The translations under genes were made by a program, and so were the position numbers. A stretch of DNA of 64,000 nucleotides, from positions 165,002,044 through 165,066,043 of the forward strand of contig CM070901.1 of the NCBI GenBank assembly GCA_036417435.1, read 5' to 3'. This stretch comes from Inia geoffrensis (Eukaryota > Chordata > Mammalia > Artiodactyla > Iniidae). Positions 12,401 to 23,994 of this stretch are shown here, piece after piece (the stretch's first letter is position 1; each line of letters opens with the position of its first letter). Under the pieces are notes generated by a model, which saw nothing but the letters and a program-made list of their open reading frames with translations, did not search any database and was not told where the DNA came from.

Positions 12401-15400
12401 CCCCTGCTCGCCACAACTAGAGAAAGCCCACACACAGCAAGGAAGACCCAACGCAGCCAAAAATAAATAAATGAATTTTTTAAAAAGTGGAACTTAATTG
12501 AACAAGAAAAAAAGAAAAGAAATAGTACACGTAAGGGAACTGACATTTGGTGAGTACTTACTAGTAGCTGTTTTCATGAGGGGCAGCAAGGCACAGGCTC
12601 TGGAGTCTGAAACACTGGGTTTGAATCCTGGTTTTGCTACCCACTTGCTAATTCAGGAAGTCTCTTCACCTCTCTGAGCCTCAGTTTCCTCATCCATAAA
12701 ATGGAGACAAGGCCATCTCACTCTCACAGAGCTGTGGTGAGGGCTGAGTGAGAGGCTGCAAGGCACAGTGCTGGGTTCACAGGAGCCTTAGTCCTGACAA
12801 ATGGTTCAGGCTGTAACACCCCAGTGTGCAGAACTCCCCAGCTCTTCCCAAAGCTGTTGATGCTACTCCAAACCCAACCCCTAATCCTGCCCCTCGGGCC
12901 CTAGGTCCCAGTGCCTGCCCCTGCCCACTGTGGTCTCCCAGGCTTGGATACAGGCTTTGGAGCCAGACAGACGCTTGGGTGTGAATCTTGGCCCAGTCAC
13001 TTACTAGCTGTGTGATGTGTGTCAAGTCGGATAACTTCTCTGTGCCCTCATCTGCTAAGCAAATAAAATGGGACATAATCAAATCCACCTCCTAGTGCTG
13101 TTAGGAGGGTCAGGCAAGAATTCATCAAGTGGGTTTAGCAAAGTGCCTAGTACCTGGCAAGAGCTTAATAAATATTAGCCATTATTATTATTGTTGTCTC
13201 TACGAAACACTATATTCCAACAACTGATCTGTAGAAGAGACTTGAGAACATAACCCATCTGTGAGCAAAGGACAGCCACAGACCCTCTTCCGGACTAAGA
13301 GAAAAGTTACTGGAACCCTCACTGGATTCCCAGAGGCCCTCCCAGGGCAGAGGGGTGCCTATGCCACTCTCCCAAGGCAGGGAGAGAACTCCTACCAGTA
13401 TGTTCTGGCCCCTGGCAGCCAGGCCTCCTCCTCTCTAGAACCCTGAGAAAGAGGAAGTGAGGCTCTGCACACCCAGCTTCCTCGGGCTGCCAGGGGCTGG
13501 AGGTAAAGAAGAGGAAAAAGGGCCCAGTGCAAGGGTGCCACGCAGACACTGAGTAACGTCACCAACTGCAGGGCCCTAGATGAGATGGGTCAAAGGAGGC
13601 TTTGCAGGGATGCTGCTTCAGGGCTGAGCCCCACATGGGGCAGGGGAAGACAAGCAGGTGTCCCACTGCTTTTTCTCAGGCCAGACAGTGCTGACCAATA
13701 ACTGCCCTGGTCTCGGCCTCAGAATCCTCCTCAACCCACTCCTCCCAGCAGCCATTACCAGTGGTAGCTTGTTAGTGCCCAGAGCAAGACCACTTGCCAT
13801 TCTTAACCACAAGTCTCAAGCCTCTTAAGTTTCAGAAGAGAAAAACCATTTTCAAAGTGCACTGACATTCCCCATCTCACTCGGACAAAAAACCCCTGGG
13901 CTGGGCAACGACGGGACATGTGCCCGCGTTTTACAGACTTTCACTCCAACAGTACAAGGTGGGGTTGAAATTAGAACCCTTGTCCTCCAAGGCATTCATT
14001 TGCCCATTCTTTCAGACACTAGCATCTATGATGTCAAGATATTGTACAAGGCCTGGGGTGACGGGTGAGGGAAGTAGGGGGTAAGTACACAGAAATGAGT
14101 CAAATGCGGTTGCTTTGTTACTCAGTTCAGAAAATATTTGTTGAAGAAATGAATGAAGGAGTGGGAATAAGAGATGCTCTCCCTGCCCTCCAGGTGAGAC
14201 ACTAGAGCCCCCAGGGACGTCGTAACGAGGGGGAGGCTCCTTCTCGCTGAATGGCTGGGAGGAGGAAATGAATCTCCCACGCCTTCCTCTTGACTAGGGG
14301 GCCTGCTTTGGGTATCTTCACCCCAACTCCAGCCCCAAAGAGGCGCAGCCAGGCCCTGAACGGCTGGGGCTGTGACTGAAACCCAGGGCTGGTGGGGAGG
14401 CCCCTGCGGCTGGCCATGAGCTAGTGAGGAGGCGTTAGTGAGGGGAGGCCGGGGACCTCTACCTGCCCTGCTGGGCCCCAGCGCTGCCCTTCTGTTGTTC
14501 CCACCTGTGGAGGAATCAGCTGCAGGGCTGCAGTTGCCCAGCTTCCAGGCTTGAGGTCAGCCTCAGTGGCCAGGCTGTGAATACTGGGTCACTGTGACCC
14601 CCACCAGACCATTTCTGTTCATTCGGGAGGTTTATGGAGCCCCTGCCACACACAGGCTTCCTGGCAGGCCTCGGGGTACAGGAAGAGCTCGGCCTGGGGG
14701 CAGAGTGAGCAGGAGAGGTGGATAATTACAGAGTCAGCACAGGAGGCATGGTGAGTCAAGTGTGGTGACCCTGGGGCCAGTGTGATCTCATTGAGAAACC
14801 TGGCCTGGCCACTTGTTAGCCTGTGATCTTGAGGAAGTTGCTCCACCTCTCTGAGCCTCAGTTTCCTCACTGGGTAGTAACAGTGTCAACCCTGTAAGAT
14901 GATGATGCCAATGAGAGATGTAAAGGTGTAACCCACAGCTGGTCAATGAATGGTGTTACCGCTGTCTGTACTCAACCCACCTTGAGAAGACAGAGTGGAA
15001 TATGTCGGGAGCGGGCAAGAGGCAGAATTCAAGAAGGCAACGAGATGAAGCAGTGCTGCAGCTGGGTGGGAGAGACTGAGACCTTGGGCTCATGGGGGCC
15101 TGGGAGGGGGGCACGGTAGCAGAGGGGGCCCCGTGGGTCAAGGCATCCGCATGCAGCGTGGCTGGGGCACCGGGGAGTGGAGTGAGATGACGAGGGAAGG
15201 GTGGGCCGGAGCCTCCTTCATCCTGCAGGCGAGTGCGCCTCTGAGGACGAGCTTTCAGGAGGGTGAGAGATGGGTTGTCTCCTGGCCATGACACTAAGCA
15301 GCACTGAATCACGTGATGAGAAAGTCACTCCCTTTTCAATTCTCTTTCGAGCCTTGACTCCATCCAGGGGAAAGTGTCAACTTTTAACACCGAATACCTT

Positions 15401-18400
15401 TGACCCTCACAGGCCTCAAGGTGACTGCTTTCCACAGGCGACTGTAACCACCAAGAAATCTGTAACACTGTCATGCTTTCGTTCTTATGATTATCTTCTA
15501 TTTAGAGCAAGTGGCTTCTGCTAACAGGGCTGATATAAATTTTCCTTGTAAAAATCGTTTAAAAGCAAGCCATTTAAAGGAAAATACTAAAGAAAGGAGG
15601 GCACAAGGGGAGATGCAGAAAGGGCAAAAATGACCGAGGTTGTACTCCAATGGCCGACCTTCAGGAAATGCTGCTGAGGGTAGTAGGGTGTCACCCAAAT
15701 TCTGAGCCAGGGAGGGCCAGGTCAAATCTGGACCTTGGAGAGACGACTATGACCGAAGGGAGAGAGGACAGGGCCTGGTCAGCAGAGTCCTGAGCCAACC
15801 CTGGTGGAAAATGAGGTGTGTCTGCCCGGGGCGGTGGGCATCAGAAGGACCAGAGGGGAGACATTCTGGAGGCAGACAGGATGCAGTCTGTGACCTGCTG
15901 TGTGGTGACGGAGGGAGAGGCGGCTTCTGTGTCTGTCGTGTGAGCTGTAACCGTGGCTAGGTGAGTGTCTGTCACTCAGATTCAGGTGTTCCTATGACCT
16001 CCCATCAGACCAGGAGCTTCTTGGGGGTAATGTTGCCGCCGCCTCCTACCTCTTTTCCAACTGCCCAGAGCCCGTGGGGGAGTCTAGCTGCACGGCTCAC
16101 CAGCTGACAAGTCAGGAGCTCAGGCCAGGGTGGCCAACCAGCCCTTTTGCCTGCAACTCTGGGGTTCCCCAAGATATGAGGCTTTCAGTGCTAAAACAGG
16201 GACAGTTCTGGGCAAACTGTGAAGCGTTGGCCACCCCATCTGGGATGGTCCTCGCAGGGTGGGAGCCCTAGAACCAGATCCCATGGGGCTGGAGCTGCTG
16301 GCCTATGGGGCCAAAATGAGAAGGTCACACTGTCTGCACGGGCCCAGGCCGCAGTAACCAGCACACGTTTATATGGACAGCACCACCCACCTCAGAGCCA
16401 GCCCCCGACCTTCTCAAAAAGGCTCAGTGACTTTAGTCCTTTTTAAGAAAATATGTTTCACCCTGATTAGAAGCCTCCAGTTCAAGTTTAGATTCAAAGA
16501 CCCCAAAGATGCCATTTTCCAGGCTTGGGAACTGTTCTCAAAGGGATGTTTCTGACCCTGACACTCAGGGGCCCTCAAGACTGAATCTACGCATCCTCCA
16601 AATTCTCTGAAGCACTCCTGTGTCCAGCCAACATGGCCTACTCGGCTCCCACGCCTGCCCCGCTCCTTCCCACTCTGTCCTCCCCTCTTCATGTTCCATT
16701 TGCACGGGGGGCTCCCTTCACACAACTTCCTGTGCTTGAACTCCACCCAAACTTTATTGTTTGGCTCAGGGCACCTCTCCAGGAAGCCTCCACATAACCT
16801 CTAGGCAGAAGACACCCTGGTTTCTCCAATCCTCTTCCCAAGCCTCCTCTAACCTGTGGAGGCCAGTCAGGCCTTCCACCTTGGACTGGGCTAAGCTGGA
16901 AACCACCAGAGGGAGGGTTCACATCAGATTCATATCCCCTTCCCCACAACCTCCCTGCAGTCAGGAGTCAGCATACAGAATTAACACATAAACGACCAAA
17001 CCTATAATGCCTGGTTAGGAGAAATTCCAACTGTCTCTCCACCAGTCACCAGGGGACAGCAAGGAGTGCCTCTGCAGAGGCTGGTCTGTTCAGCTAACGT
17101 CGCTGAGCCCTCCACGTGGCGGACAAGGTGAACAAGACACTTACCACCCAGGAAAGGCCGCTGGGTTTGCCTGACAATTCTGTAATGACCACCATGCAGC
17201 CCAGGGCCATGGTGGAAGGACAACGTGCTCTGGGAAGGTGTCACGAAGGTGTAGCCCAGCTGGGGTCACAGAGGCTTCCCAGTCAATTGAACTGAGACCT
17301 CAGAAGAAAGAGCGTGTGGCCGCGGAAGACTGGGACGTCTCCCTGCCGCCATCTCAGAAGAGAAGGCATACAGCTTGGGGGCCAAGGCTCTGTCTCTGCG
17401 CCCCCGCTCCCGGCCGTGGGGTCCCCTGCCTCCGTTTCTGTATCAGCACAGCCGGGCTATTGCGAAGATTTGTGGGGATAATGGCTGGGGGGCACCCAGC
17501 ACAGTCAAGCTCTCCCCAGACACAGGGGATTACTGTTGTCAGTATGACCCAAACAGCTCACAGGAGGCCAGAGGATTCCAGGCAGCCAGACCTCTGAGCC
17601 TGGGCTGAGCTAGACAATAATCCTGCCTCACGATTGGCCCCGACCTGGAGAGAGGAGAAACAGGGCTGCCCCGAGCCTCCCCTGCCGCCAGCGGCCGGCC
17701 GCTGGGTCAGACTGCGGGAAACTGAAGCAGCAGAGACCAGGAGGCGGGTGGCGAGTGGCCCAGGGGTGTGAGGGGGAAGGAAGCTGGATGCAGGCAGAGG
17801 AAGATGACAGCCGAGGGCGTGGCTGAAGACAGGCCAGGGCAGAGGAAAGAGACGAAGAACAGACAAGCGCGGGAGAACATCCTCTCCCCTCCCGCCCGCC
17901 CTCCTGAGCTGCTCCAGACCATCGGTGGAATGACTTCCAGGACGGATGCAGCAGGGCTCTGCCAACTCACAGGCTGCCAGGGCTCTTCAGAGGCAGCTGG
18001 GTATTTATTTAAGTCTGTCTGAAAGCCACCCTGTTAGGGGAAGGAGCCAACCACGGACCGGAAACCCCTGAGGTGTGCGAATCCCCACGTCACTTCTCAG
18101 CAGGAAGGAGCTGAGGTGGAGCAAGCTGAGATTAAGGCCGTGGCCGTGGCGCCCAGCCGCCCAGGACACCCACTCAGCACTCAGGGAGGCACCAAGGGCC
18201 ACCTGGGTGCTGGGAACACAGGTCCCTCCTGGCCACGCTGCCCTTCCTGCCGCTTCTTAAACACACCAGTCTGGTCGCCACTCCCGGCGTTTGCTATTAC
18301 TACGTCCAGAACGCACATTACTGGCTCATCTCAAGTGCCACCTCCTCCAAAGGGCTTCCCCTGACCGACTAGTCTGGACCAGCCCACTCCCCACACCACC

Positions 18401-21400
18401 GTGCTCTCCCCCAGACACCCACGCAGCTCAACTCCTCATCTCTGCAGGTCTTTGTTTCTTTGCTCAGATGTCACCTCCTTCACAAGGCCTTCCCCACCCC
18501 TCTACGTTTTCCCCCTATTTAAAATTGTACACCCTCCCCCAGCTCTCATCCTCCCTCCCCCAGCTTCCCTCTTCTCTGTGTCACAGACTAGATATTTAAT
18601 TGTTAACTGTCTTTCCCCTCCCACTGGAATGTCAGCTCCAAGACAGGGATTATCGTCAGATTTGTTCACTGCTGTATCTAGAAAAGTGCCTGGCACATAG
18701 TAGGGGCTCAATAAATGTTTGATGAGTGAATGAATAAGTGTGTATGAACGTTTAAGAGCAGGGACTCTGGTCAGAGTGCCCGGGGTCTCATCCGCGCTCT
18801 TCCACTGACTGTGTGACCTTCGACCATTTACTTGACCTCTTTGAGACTCAATTTAATTAATCAGTAAAAGGAGAATAACAACAGTACCTGTCTTACAGGA
18901 TTACTGGAGGATTAAATACGATCATGCATATAAAGAGGTGAACACAGTGCCTGGGCTCCAGTAAGCACTCAGTACCGTGTGGCTCTCAACACCAGCCCCC
19001 ACGTAGTAGCATTTCTCGCTTATTTGCTCATGTGCTTATCCTCTGCTTCCTCCACTCTAGCATCGGCTCCAGCTTGCCCTGCTCACCACGGTACCCCCAG
19101 TGCCTAGCACAGTGTGGGAAGAGAAAATCAGGCCTCCTCTCAAATCAAGAAATGCGGAGCTGGGAGACACAGCCACGGCTGGAGTAGGAGCCTCACCGAT
19201 CTGTTTCTCCAGGGCCGCTGCCTCACAGATGGTGGCCCGGGGCAGGATTCCGGGGTCGGTGAAACTTGTCTGTAGCAGGCAGCTCATGACGAAGAAAAAC
19301 AGGATGGCAGCAATGATGGGGATGGCGAGGGTCAGCTGGCGGGCCAAAAAGGGACAGCTGGAAAAAGAGAGGGAGAGAGAGATGAGCAGACATTCCAAGG
19401 GCTGCCTGGGGCTCAGGGCTACGGCACCAGGCAGGCGCTGTCATCCCATCAAACACCACCACGGTCCTGAACAGAGGCAGATGGTATGGTCCCTGGATGA
19501 GTGCAGCCCCGCACCCGTCCGTGCCTAGAGCAGACATCACTAATTGATCCTTGTACTTTCTCCCTGAGCCCCTGACAGATGTGATCAACAGATCCCAGCA
19601 CTCAACCCCTGCACTTGGCTGCAGCCTCAGATTCCTTCTAAACACAGAGCTTCAGGCAGCCACTACCAATGAACTGGATTGTCACTTGAGGTGAATCATC
19701 CAAGACAGTGTTCACTCATTTATTCGGTCTCTCCACAAATATTTACTGAGGTCTTCTCTGTGTTAAAGGCAATGACTTCAACAAGCAGCAGGGATAACGG
19801 CAGTGAGTAAGACAAGAGTCCCCCTGCTCCCTCAATGAGGCTTATGGCCTAGTGAGGAAAATAGACATGTAAACAGAGAACTGCCACACAGGGCTTGGCA
19901 TGTTATAACGGGGAAGGGGAAAGTAGTAGAACAGTTAGGAAAGACTAGACGAAGGAGAGACTTCCTAAGCTAGAACCTGAATGAGTAGGGTCAGCCAGGT
20001 AAAGGGTGTAGGGGGAAAGGCATGGTCCAACCACTGCCACTGTCACCCAAGGGCTGGCATCCGGAGTCAGTTCTCTCGGGCCCCCTGACCCTAGTGGGCT
20101 CCAACAGCCTGTGCACGGGTCTGACGTTGACGCCCGCCCATACTATTAACCACCATCCTATGTGGCCTTCCCTCCCAGAGCCAGAGTGGCACCTGATGGG
20201 GTGAGGAACTGCTATTTGGGGATGACTGACCGCTGGGAGGCCTGAATCAGCCAACGTCCCAGGAGCTGGCACAGTCGCAGGAGCAAACCCGTGGGCATCT
20301 ACACGCTGTTTCTGGAGCCTCCATTGTTGGAGGCTCTGGCCTCCAGAGAGGCCCTTCCCTTGAGGAGCAGAGACTGCCAAAACCAAGGGCTCCAAGTGGG
20401 CCACGTTCTGCTCCAAACATCTCAGTGGTCCCCAGGTCTGAGCCTCAAACAGTGCTGTGCCCTCTGTGTCACCCACATGACAATTCAACCAGTTCACGTA
20501 CAACCAGACTTCTTGGGAGATGGAGAAGACTTGCAGAGCCCTCAGAAACCCCGAGTCCTGGCCCCTGGTTTTACAGACGGGACTCCAAAGCCCACAGCCA
20601 GATCCAAGGTCACCCAGCCAGGCAATGGCAGGGTTGGGGTCTCCAAGCCCCCAGCAAATGCTCTGTCCATTTCATTCAACAAATAAACGTATTTGCTATA
20701 TTGTATTGCAATGTATTTACTGTACTGAGTGCCTACTACATACCAGGCCCTGTTCTAGGCACTGTGAATACAACAGTGAGAATAAATACCTGTTCTCATG
20801 GAGAGAGACAGGCAAGAAGCTAACAAGAAGCGTAAGTGTAGTATGTCAGATAGTGGCAAGTGTTTTGGAGAATAAGTCAGGGCAGAGGGGACAGGAGGGA
20901 GGGGGCCAGTTTCTTATATTACAGGGATGGTCAGGGGACAGGAGAAAGTGAGGGAGTGGGCCAGGAAGCTATCTAAAGGAAGGATATTCCAAACCATGCA
21001 AAGGCCCTGACGTCAGAGTATGCAAGGAGGGCAATGCGCCTGGGAGGGAATGCACAGGGGACAGTGGGAGGAGATGGGGACAGAGAGGAAGCCACCACGA
21101 GGGCTCTGGCTCTTATCCAGAGAGGCAGGGAATATTCAGATCTGACTTGGAAGTAAGTAAAGGGGGCACTCTGGCTGCTGTGTGGGGGTGGGAAGCAGGG
21201 CAGAAGCTAGGAGGCCTGTGCAATAATGCACCAAATCAAACATTAGAGAAAATCATTCACAGCAAGAAAGGCCCTAGAGCCATGTTCACCTTGCCCCAGA
21301 GGCTTGGGAGAGTGTGAGCACCTCTCGCCCTCCAGGCCCTCGCCAACAGTGTTCCCATACGCCAGGTCCCTCCTGAGGTTCCACCCCAGTCCAGGCCCAG

Positions 21401-23883
21401 GCGAGCTCTCAGCCCAAACCCAAACCCTCCTGCCAACACCACCAGCCCAAGTGAGGGGAAGCAGCAACAAAGACGAGATGATTCACAAGCTCTCCTGGAA
21501 CCCAGGGGTCCTCGCTTCCTCCCTCTCTGGGGACAAATCTGTCACCAGTGAAGATATCCCCTCAGCCCAGAGGTTCTGAATTGACCAAATCCCACACTGC
21601 AGGGTCACAGGGGCTGGCCCTGCCAAGCACCACTTCCTCCTGCCTCAGCTGCATCCCTGGCTGGGAGGATCTGGTGGAGCGTGAGGGAGGCTGGAAAAGG
21701 AACTTCCAAAACACCCACGTGGGCCGGCCCAGCAAGGTGGATCTGAAACTCAGCCCAAGGGCCATGCTGGAGGCCGGAGGCTCCCCAGAGTTGCTGCCTG
21801 TTAATTATTCTGGAACTTTTTATCCACCCTGAGTCAGAAAGGAAAGGGTGAAAGGGAGAAGCTAACTGGTAGGAAGTCCTCACCTTGCTTCAAGGGGAAA
21901 CCCAAGGTTGCAGATACATGATCTGGCAGCTGGAAAGGGTACCTGGGGGCCAGTGTCTTGGTGGAAGCCTTATCAAGGCCCTCGGGACGGATTTTTTGGT
22001 GATGACAAGTAACAGCAGCAGCTAGCTTTAAATGCTTATTACCAGCTAAAAGCTTATGTGCATGAATTCCTGCCACCCTCGTGACAACCTGAGGAGGGGG
22101 TACTATTATACACTGCATTTTATAGATGGGGAAACTGGGGTTCTGAGTAGTGAAGTGGCTGCCCCGAAGTCACACACTTGGTGCATATTGTGGAGCTGAG
22201 ATTTGAACCAGCTCTGTTGGCTGCAGAGATGGAGTTCTTAACCACCTGTAAAATTGAGTAAGACCACAAAGGATGGGTAGAACCAGGAGGGAAAGGTGGG
22301 GCTCATGCAGCATAGGTAGGTGTGTGTTTGTGTGTATGTGTGAGTGTGTGTGAAAGGAATCAGGAAGCAGGTGGCTCAAGCTAGAGATCAATGGTAGAGT
22401 GGAAAACTTCTGATACAAATATGTGACCCTGGTAAAGTGACAGGCATCCCTTCCTCCATCCATGAAATGGAGAACACTGTGTGGGCCAATCTTGAGTCAC
22501 TGGGGATATGAAGAGGTCAAAAAGCCATGGGGGCAAATATGACCTGTCACACGAAAATCCTCTCGACTCTTGAAAAATAACAAGGCACTGCAACTGTTCC
22601 TGCCGTGGAACAGGCCAGAAGGTACTCTGGAGTGTTGGGAAGGGAAAGAAGGACAGGAGGTCAGGAGGTGGGGGGCAGGGGCCTGGGACATGTCTGGGGG
22701 GACCAGAGGAGGAGGAGGGAAGGACAGGAGGCTCTGGAGAAACTAAGGAAGGTGCTGGAGAGAAAAGGGGAGGCCTGAGAGGCCCAAAGATATTTGAGGG
22801 CCTAGGGTGAGAACGACCGAAGGGAAAGCAAGGGGGGAGGGTCTGAGAGTAGAGAGATGACTAGGGGACCCTAGAGGGACCCTGGAGGGAACAGGGAAGA
22901 TGGCCGGGAAATCTGAGGTGGTATATAGCCAAAGGACAAGGAAGAAATTCAGAAGTTGTCTGGAAAGGATATAAAGAAAAGATGCCTCAAGGGGTCAGAA
23001 AGAAGCTGGGAACAAGAGATGGTCCAGGGGAGAGGTGAGGAGAGGGGATCTATCTAAGGAGCTGGGGAGGCCTGGGGCAGATTCTGAGAGGGCAGAGAGG
23101 ATAGGGGTCTTGGAGGGACATGAGAGGGCAGTGATCCTGGCAGAGGTTGGCAAAGGCAGGGTGCCAGGGAAGGATGGGGGTGCTAGGGAGGGGCCAAAGG
23201 GGATGGGATGGCTGGGAGGGATGGAGGGGACCAGCTTAAACGGTGATCCAAATTGTCACGGAAGGATGGCGAGTCTGGGAGGGGACCAGAAAGGACAGGT
23301 GGGAGATGAGCAAGGAGACTGGAGAGGCCTGAGGGCAGATTCTGAGAGGCACCAGGAGGCCAAGGAGAAGCTGGGAAGGGAGGGTGCCTGGCAGGTGCTG
23401 GGAAAGGTGGAGCGCCCGGTAGGTGGGAGAGGACGGGGTGACCAGCAGCGGACCAGAGGGGCTGGAGTGTCCATCAAGGGCTGGGGAAGGTGGGGTGAGC
23501 GGCAGGCGGCAAAGGGGATCGGAGGGGATGGGGCGCCTCAGGGGGCGGGGACGCCGCCGAACTCACTCGAAGACGAAGAAGAGGACCGTGGTGGTGAGGA
23601 TGAGCAGCAGCGTGAGGGCGAAGACGCCGCCGTGGCCGGAGAGCATAAGGCGGCCGCCGCAGTAGAAGCGGTTGCGGCCCGGGAACACCTCCCACTTGCG
23701 CCGCGGGCGGCGGCCGATGCTCCCGCTGCCGCTGCCGCTGCTGCTCCAGCGCGGCGCGGCGGCGGGCGGCGGGGGCCCGGGGCCCGGGCCGGGGGGCGCG
23801 GCGGGGCCGGGGCGGCGCGCCCCGGGGGAGGCGGGCGGCGGGGCGGCCCCGGGGCTGATCTGCTGGTATTCGCAGTCCTTCAT
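1909..23883 (-). CDS. ZDHHC18: ZDHHC18 palmitoyltransferase, complete CDS in 8 exons
   Basis: Coding exons joined on the minus strand are 23883-23567, 19357-19197, 7114-6965, 5512-5375, 5241-5193, 4672-4570, 3054-2942 and 2026-1909. All phases join, giving 1,149 nt and 382 residues (human is about 388; the difference is in the low-complexity N-terminus). The product is a DHHC S-acyltransferase that transfers palmitate to cysteines of membrane-associated proteins, mainly at the Golgi; known family substrates include HRAS/NRAS and cGAS. Visible parts are TM1 (about residues 84-105), TM2 (about 110-131), a DPG motif, a Cys-rich zinc domain, the DHHC motif at 213-216 with C216 as the expected acyl acceptor, TM3, TM4, the TTNE (TTxE) motif and an NPY-containing C-terminal PaCCT segment. 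Intron 5 is an AT-AC U12-type intron; the others are GT-AG. No break is seen. Assignment is by recognised sequence and is very secure. Confidence 0.96.
2942..3054 (-). CDS. ZDHHC18: ZDHHC18 coding exon 7 (PaCCT region)
   Basis: The acceptor is TTGCAG. The exon encodes [20 protein letters not shown] and then [17 protein letters not shown]. The Asn-Pro-Tyr belongs to the conserved PaCCT C-terminal motif. It ends CCC AG before GTAAGC. Length is 113 bp. It was placed by reading the minus strand codon by codon. Confidence 0.94.
3390..3570 (+). mobile_element. MIR fragment in ZDHHC18 intron 6
   Basis: The words gacttgctgcatgaccctgg and agtctcagtcctcatttgaa belong to the MIR core. Confidence 0.75.
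4570..4672 (-). CDS. ZDHHC18: ZDHHC18 coding exon 6 (TM4, TTxE motif)
   Basis: The exon begins after an AC dinucleotide (U12 AT-AC acceptor), preceded by the branch-site sequence TCCTTGAC. It encodes [19 protein letters not shown] (TM4) and LTTNED, which contains the TTxE motif. It ends GAC before GTGAGT. Length is 103 bp. Confidence 0.94.
4673..5192 (-). other. ZDHHC18: U12-type AT-AC intron of ZDHHC18 (intron 5)
   Basis: The donor ATATCCTTT (5192-5184) matches the U12 5' splice consensus. TCCTTGAC (4692-4685) matches the U12 branch-site consensus; its adenosine at 4686 lies 13 nt from the terminal AC at 4674-4673. There is no polypyrimidine tract-AG at the border. Only this AT-AC placement restores the protein frame (TPAS-VLEL). 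Removal by the minor spliceosome is inferred from these signals. Confidence 0.93.
5193..5241 (-). CDS. ZDHHC18: ZDHHC18 coding exon 5 (49-nt micro-exon)
   Basis: The acceptor is TCCCCAG. This 49-nt exon encodes [15 protein letters not shown] and ends GCG AG. It is followed by ATATCCTTT, a perfect U12-type donor, rather than GT. Joining AG to the next exon's C gives Ser, as in the human protein (ETPASVLEL). Confidence 0.93.
5375..5512 (-). CDS. ZDHHC18: ZDHHC18 coding exon 4 (DHHC active site, TM3)
   Basis: The acceptor is CTTCCAG and the joined codon G|AA gives Glu. The exon carries the catalytic [13 protein letters not shown] core and TM3, ending ...THLTL plus the first base of an Arg codon before GTGAGT. 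Length is 138 bp. Confidence 0.96.
5740..5935 (+). mobile_element. L2 3' fragment in ZDHHC18 intron 3
   Basis: The words ttgccacagcacttatcctt, tattcgattgtgagctccat and gggtctggcagtgtctggta are in the order of an L2 3' end. Confidence 0.7.
6965..7114 (-). CDS. ZDHHC18: ZDHHC18 coding exon 3 (Cys-rich domain)
   Basis: The acceptor is TCTCAG. The exon begins by completing Asp and encodes [17 protein letters not shown] and then most of the zinc-binding Cys-rich domain ([20 protein letters not shown]). It ends GTG G before GTAAGT. Length is 150 bp. Confidence 0.95.
8438..8807 (+). mobile_element. CHR-type tRNA-derived SINE with 9-bp TSD
   Basis: This is a full-length cetartiodactyl SINE beginning gcttccctggtggtgc, with the tRNA-like B box and the GCCACAACTACTGA-type body, ending in an AAATAAAT-rich tail. 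It is flanked by AGGAAGATG at 8429-8437 and 8808-8816. It is inserted into the L1. Confidence 0.93.
9413..9463. repeat. (CA)n microsatellite
   Basis: A CA dinucleotide run within the L1 fragment, in ZDHHC18 intron 2. Confidence 0.97.
10610..10940 (+). mobile_element. Two MIR-type ancient SINE fragments
   Basis: The phrases tgagcctcagctttctcatctgtaaaat and ttaacctctctgtgcctgtttcctc, followed by atgttgcgaggattaaatgag, are the conserved MIR core and 3' part. Two neighbouring copies are in sense orientation. Confidence 0.8.
12138..12490 (+). mobile_element. CHR-type tRNA-derived SINE
   Basis: It starts gacttccctggtggtgcagt, continues through gagcaactaagcccgtgcgc, and ends in gcagccaaaaataaataaat. 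Nearly full length, sense orientation, in ZDHHC18 intron 2. Confidence 0.93.
12585..13190 (+). mobile_element. MIR-type ancient SINE fragments (two copies)
   Basis: The first copy (about 12,585-12,770) carries ctctctgagcctcagtttcc and aaaatggagac. The second (about 12,945-13,190) carries cttactagctgtgtgatgtg and ends agcttaataaatatta. Both are diagnostic MIR words. Confidence 0.8.
14800..14950 (+). mobile_element. MIR fragment
   Basis: The words cctggccacttgttagcctg and cacctctctgagcctcagtt are diagnostic for MIR. Confidence 0.8.
18270..18990 (+). mobile_element. L2 3' end followed by a MIR fragment
   Basis: The phrases tgctcagatgtcacctcctt, gaatgtcagctccaagacag and ggcacatagtaggggctcaa, ending in aataaatgtttgatgagtga, form a classic L2 3' terminus (to about 18,735). 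A MIR begins at about 18,760 (tgactgtgtgaccttcgacc). Confidence 0.85.
19197..19357 (-). CDS. ZDHHC18: ZDHHC18 coding exon 2 (TM2, DPG motif)
   Basis: The acceptor is a pyrimidine-rich tract ending TTTTTCCAG. The joined codon GA|C restores Asp, giving FFVFDCPFLAR. The exon encodes TM2 and the DPG motif ([10 protein letters not shown]) typical of DHHC enzymes. It ends AAA CAG ATC G before GTGAGG. Length is 161 bp. Confidence 0.95.
20690..21240 (+). mobile_element. L2 internal fragment
   Basis: The order of words (tactgagtgcctactacataccaggccctg, tcatggagagagacaggcaa, gcaaaggccctgacgtc, gggcactctggctgctgtgt, gcaataatgc) follows the L2 internal consensus. Confidence 0.75.
22060..22250 (+). mobile_element. 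MIR fragment
   Basis: The words cattttatagatggggaaac, gaagtggctgccccgaagtc and gagctgagatttgaaccagc are diagnostic for MIR. Confidence 0.8.
22620..23540. repeat. Purine-rich degenerate repeat tract in ZDHHC18 intron 1
   Basis: For about 0.9 kb the plus strand is dominated by G and A (gaggga, ggggat, aggagg words). Imperfectly repeated phrases occur, such as gaggcctg-gggcagattctgagag near 23067 and again near 23325. The transcript strand is therefore C/U-rich. It adjoins exon 1. It looks like an old degenerate minisatellite; no gene is supported here despite a long plus-strand open frame. Confidence 0.7.
23567..23883 (-). CDS. ZDHHC18: ZDHHC18 coding exon 1 (N-terminus, TM1)
   Basis: The start ATG is at 23883 and opens [10 protein letters not shown], the family N-terminus. 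A Pro/Ala/Gly-rich stretch, a Ser-Gly run and the segment [20 protein letters not shown] lead into TM1. The exon ends after TTC GA, followed by a GTGAGT donor, and leaves phase 2. The start context is weak (C at -3, A at +4). The frame stays open upstream without another ATG, so this ATG is the only cognate start in frame. Confidence 0.95.
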
Positions 23884-23994
23884 GCGGTCGGCCGCGGACC
23901 TCGGCTCTGCACCCCGCGGGCCGGCCGAGCCGCACCAGGACCGGGGCGGAGCGGAGGAGCTGCTAGAGGTGGCGGCGGTGGCGGCGGTGGCGGC

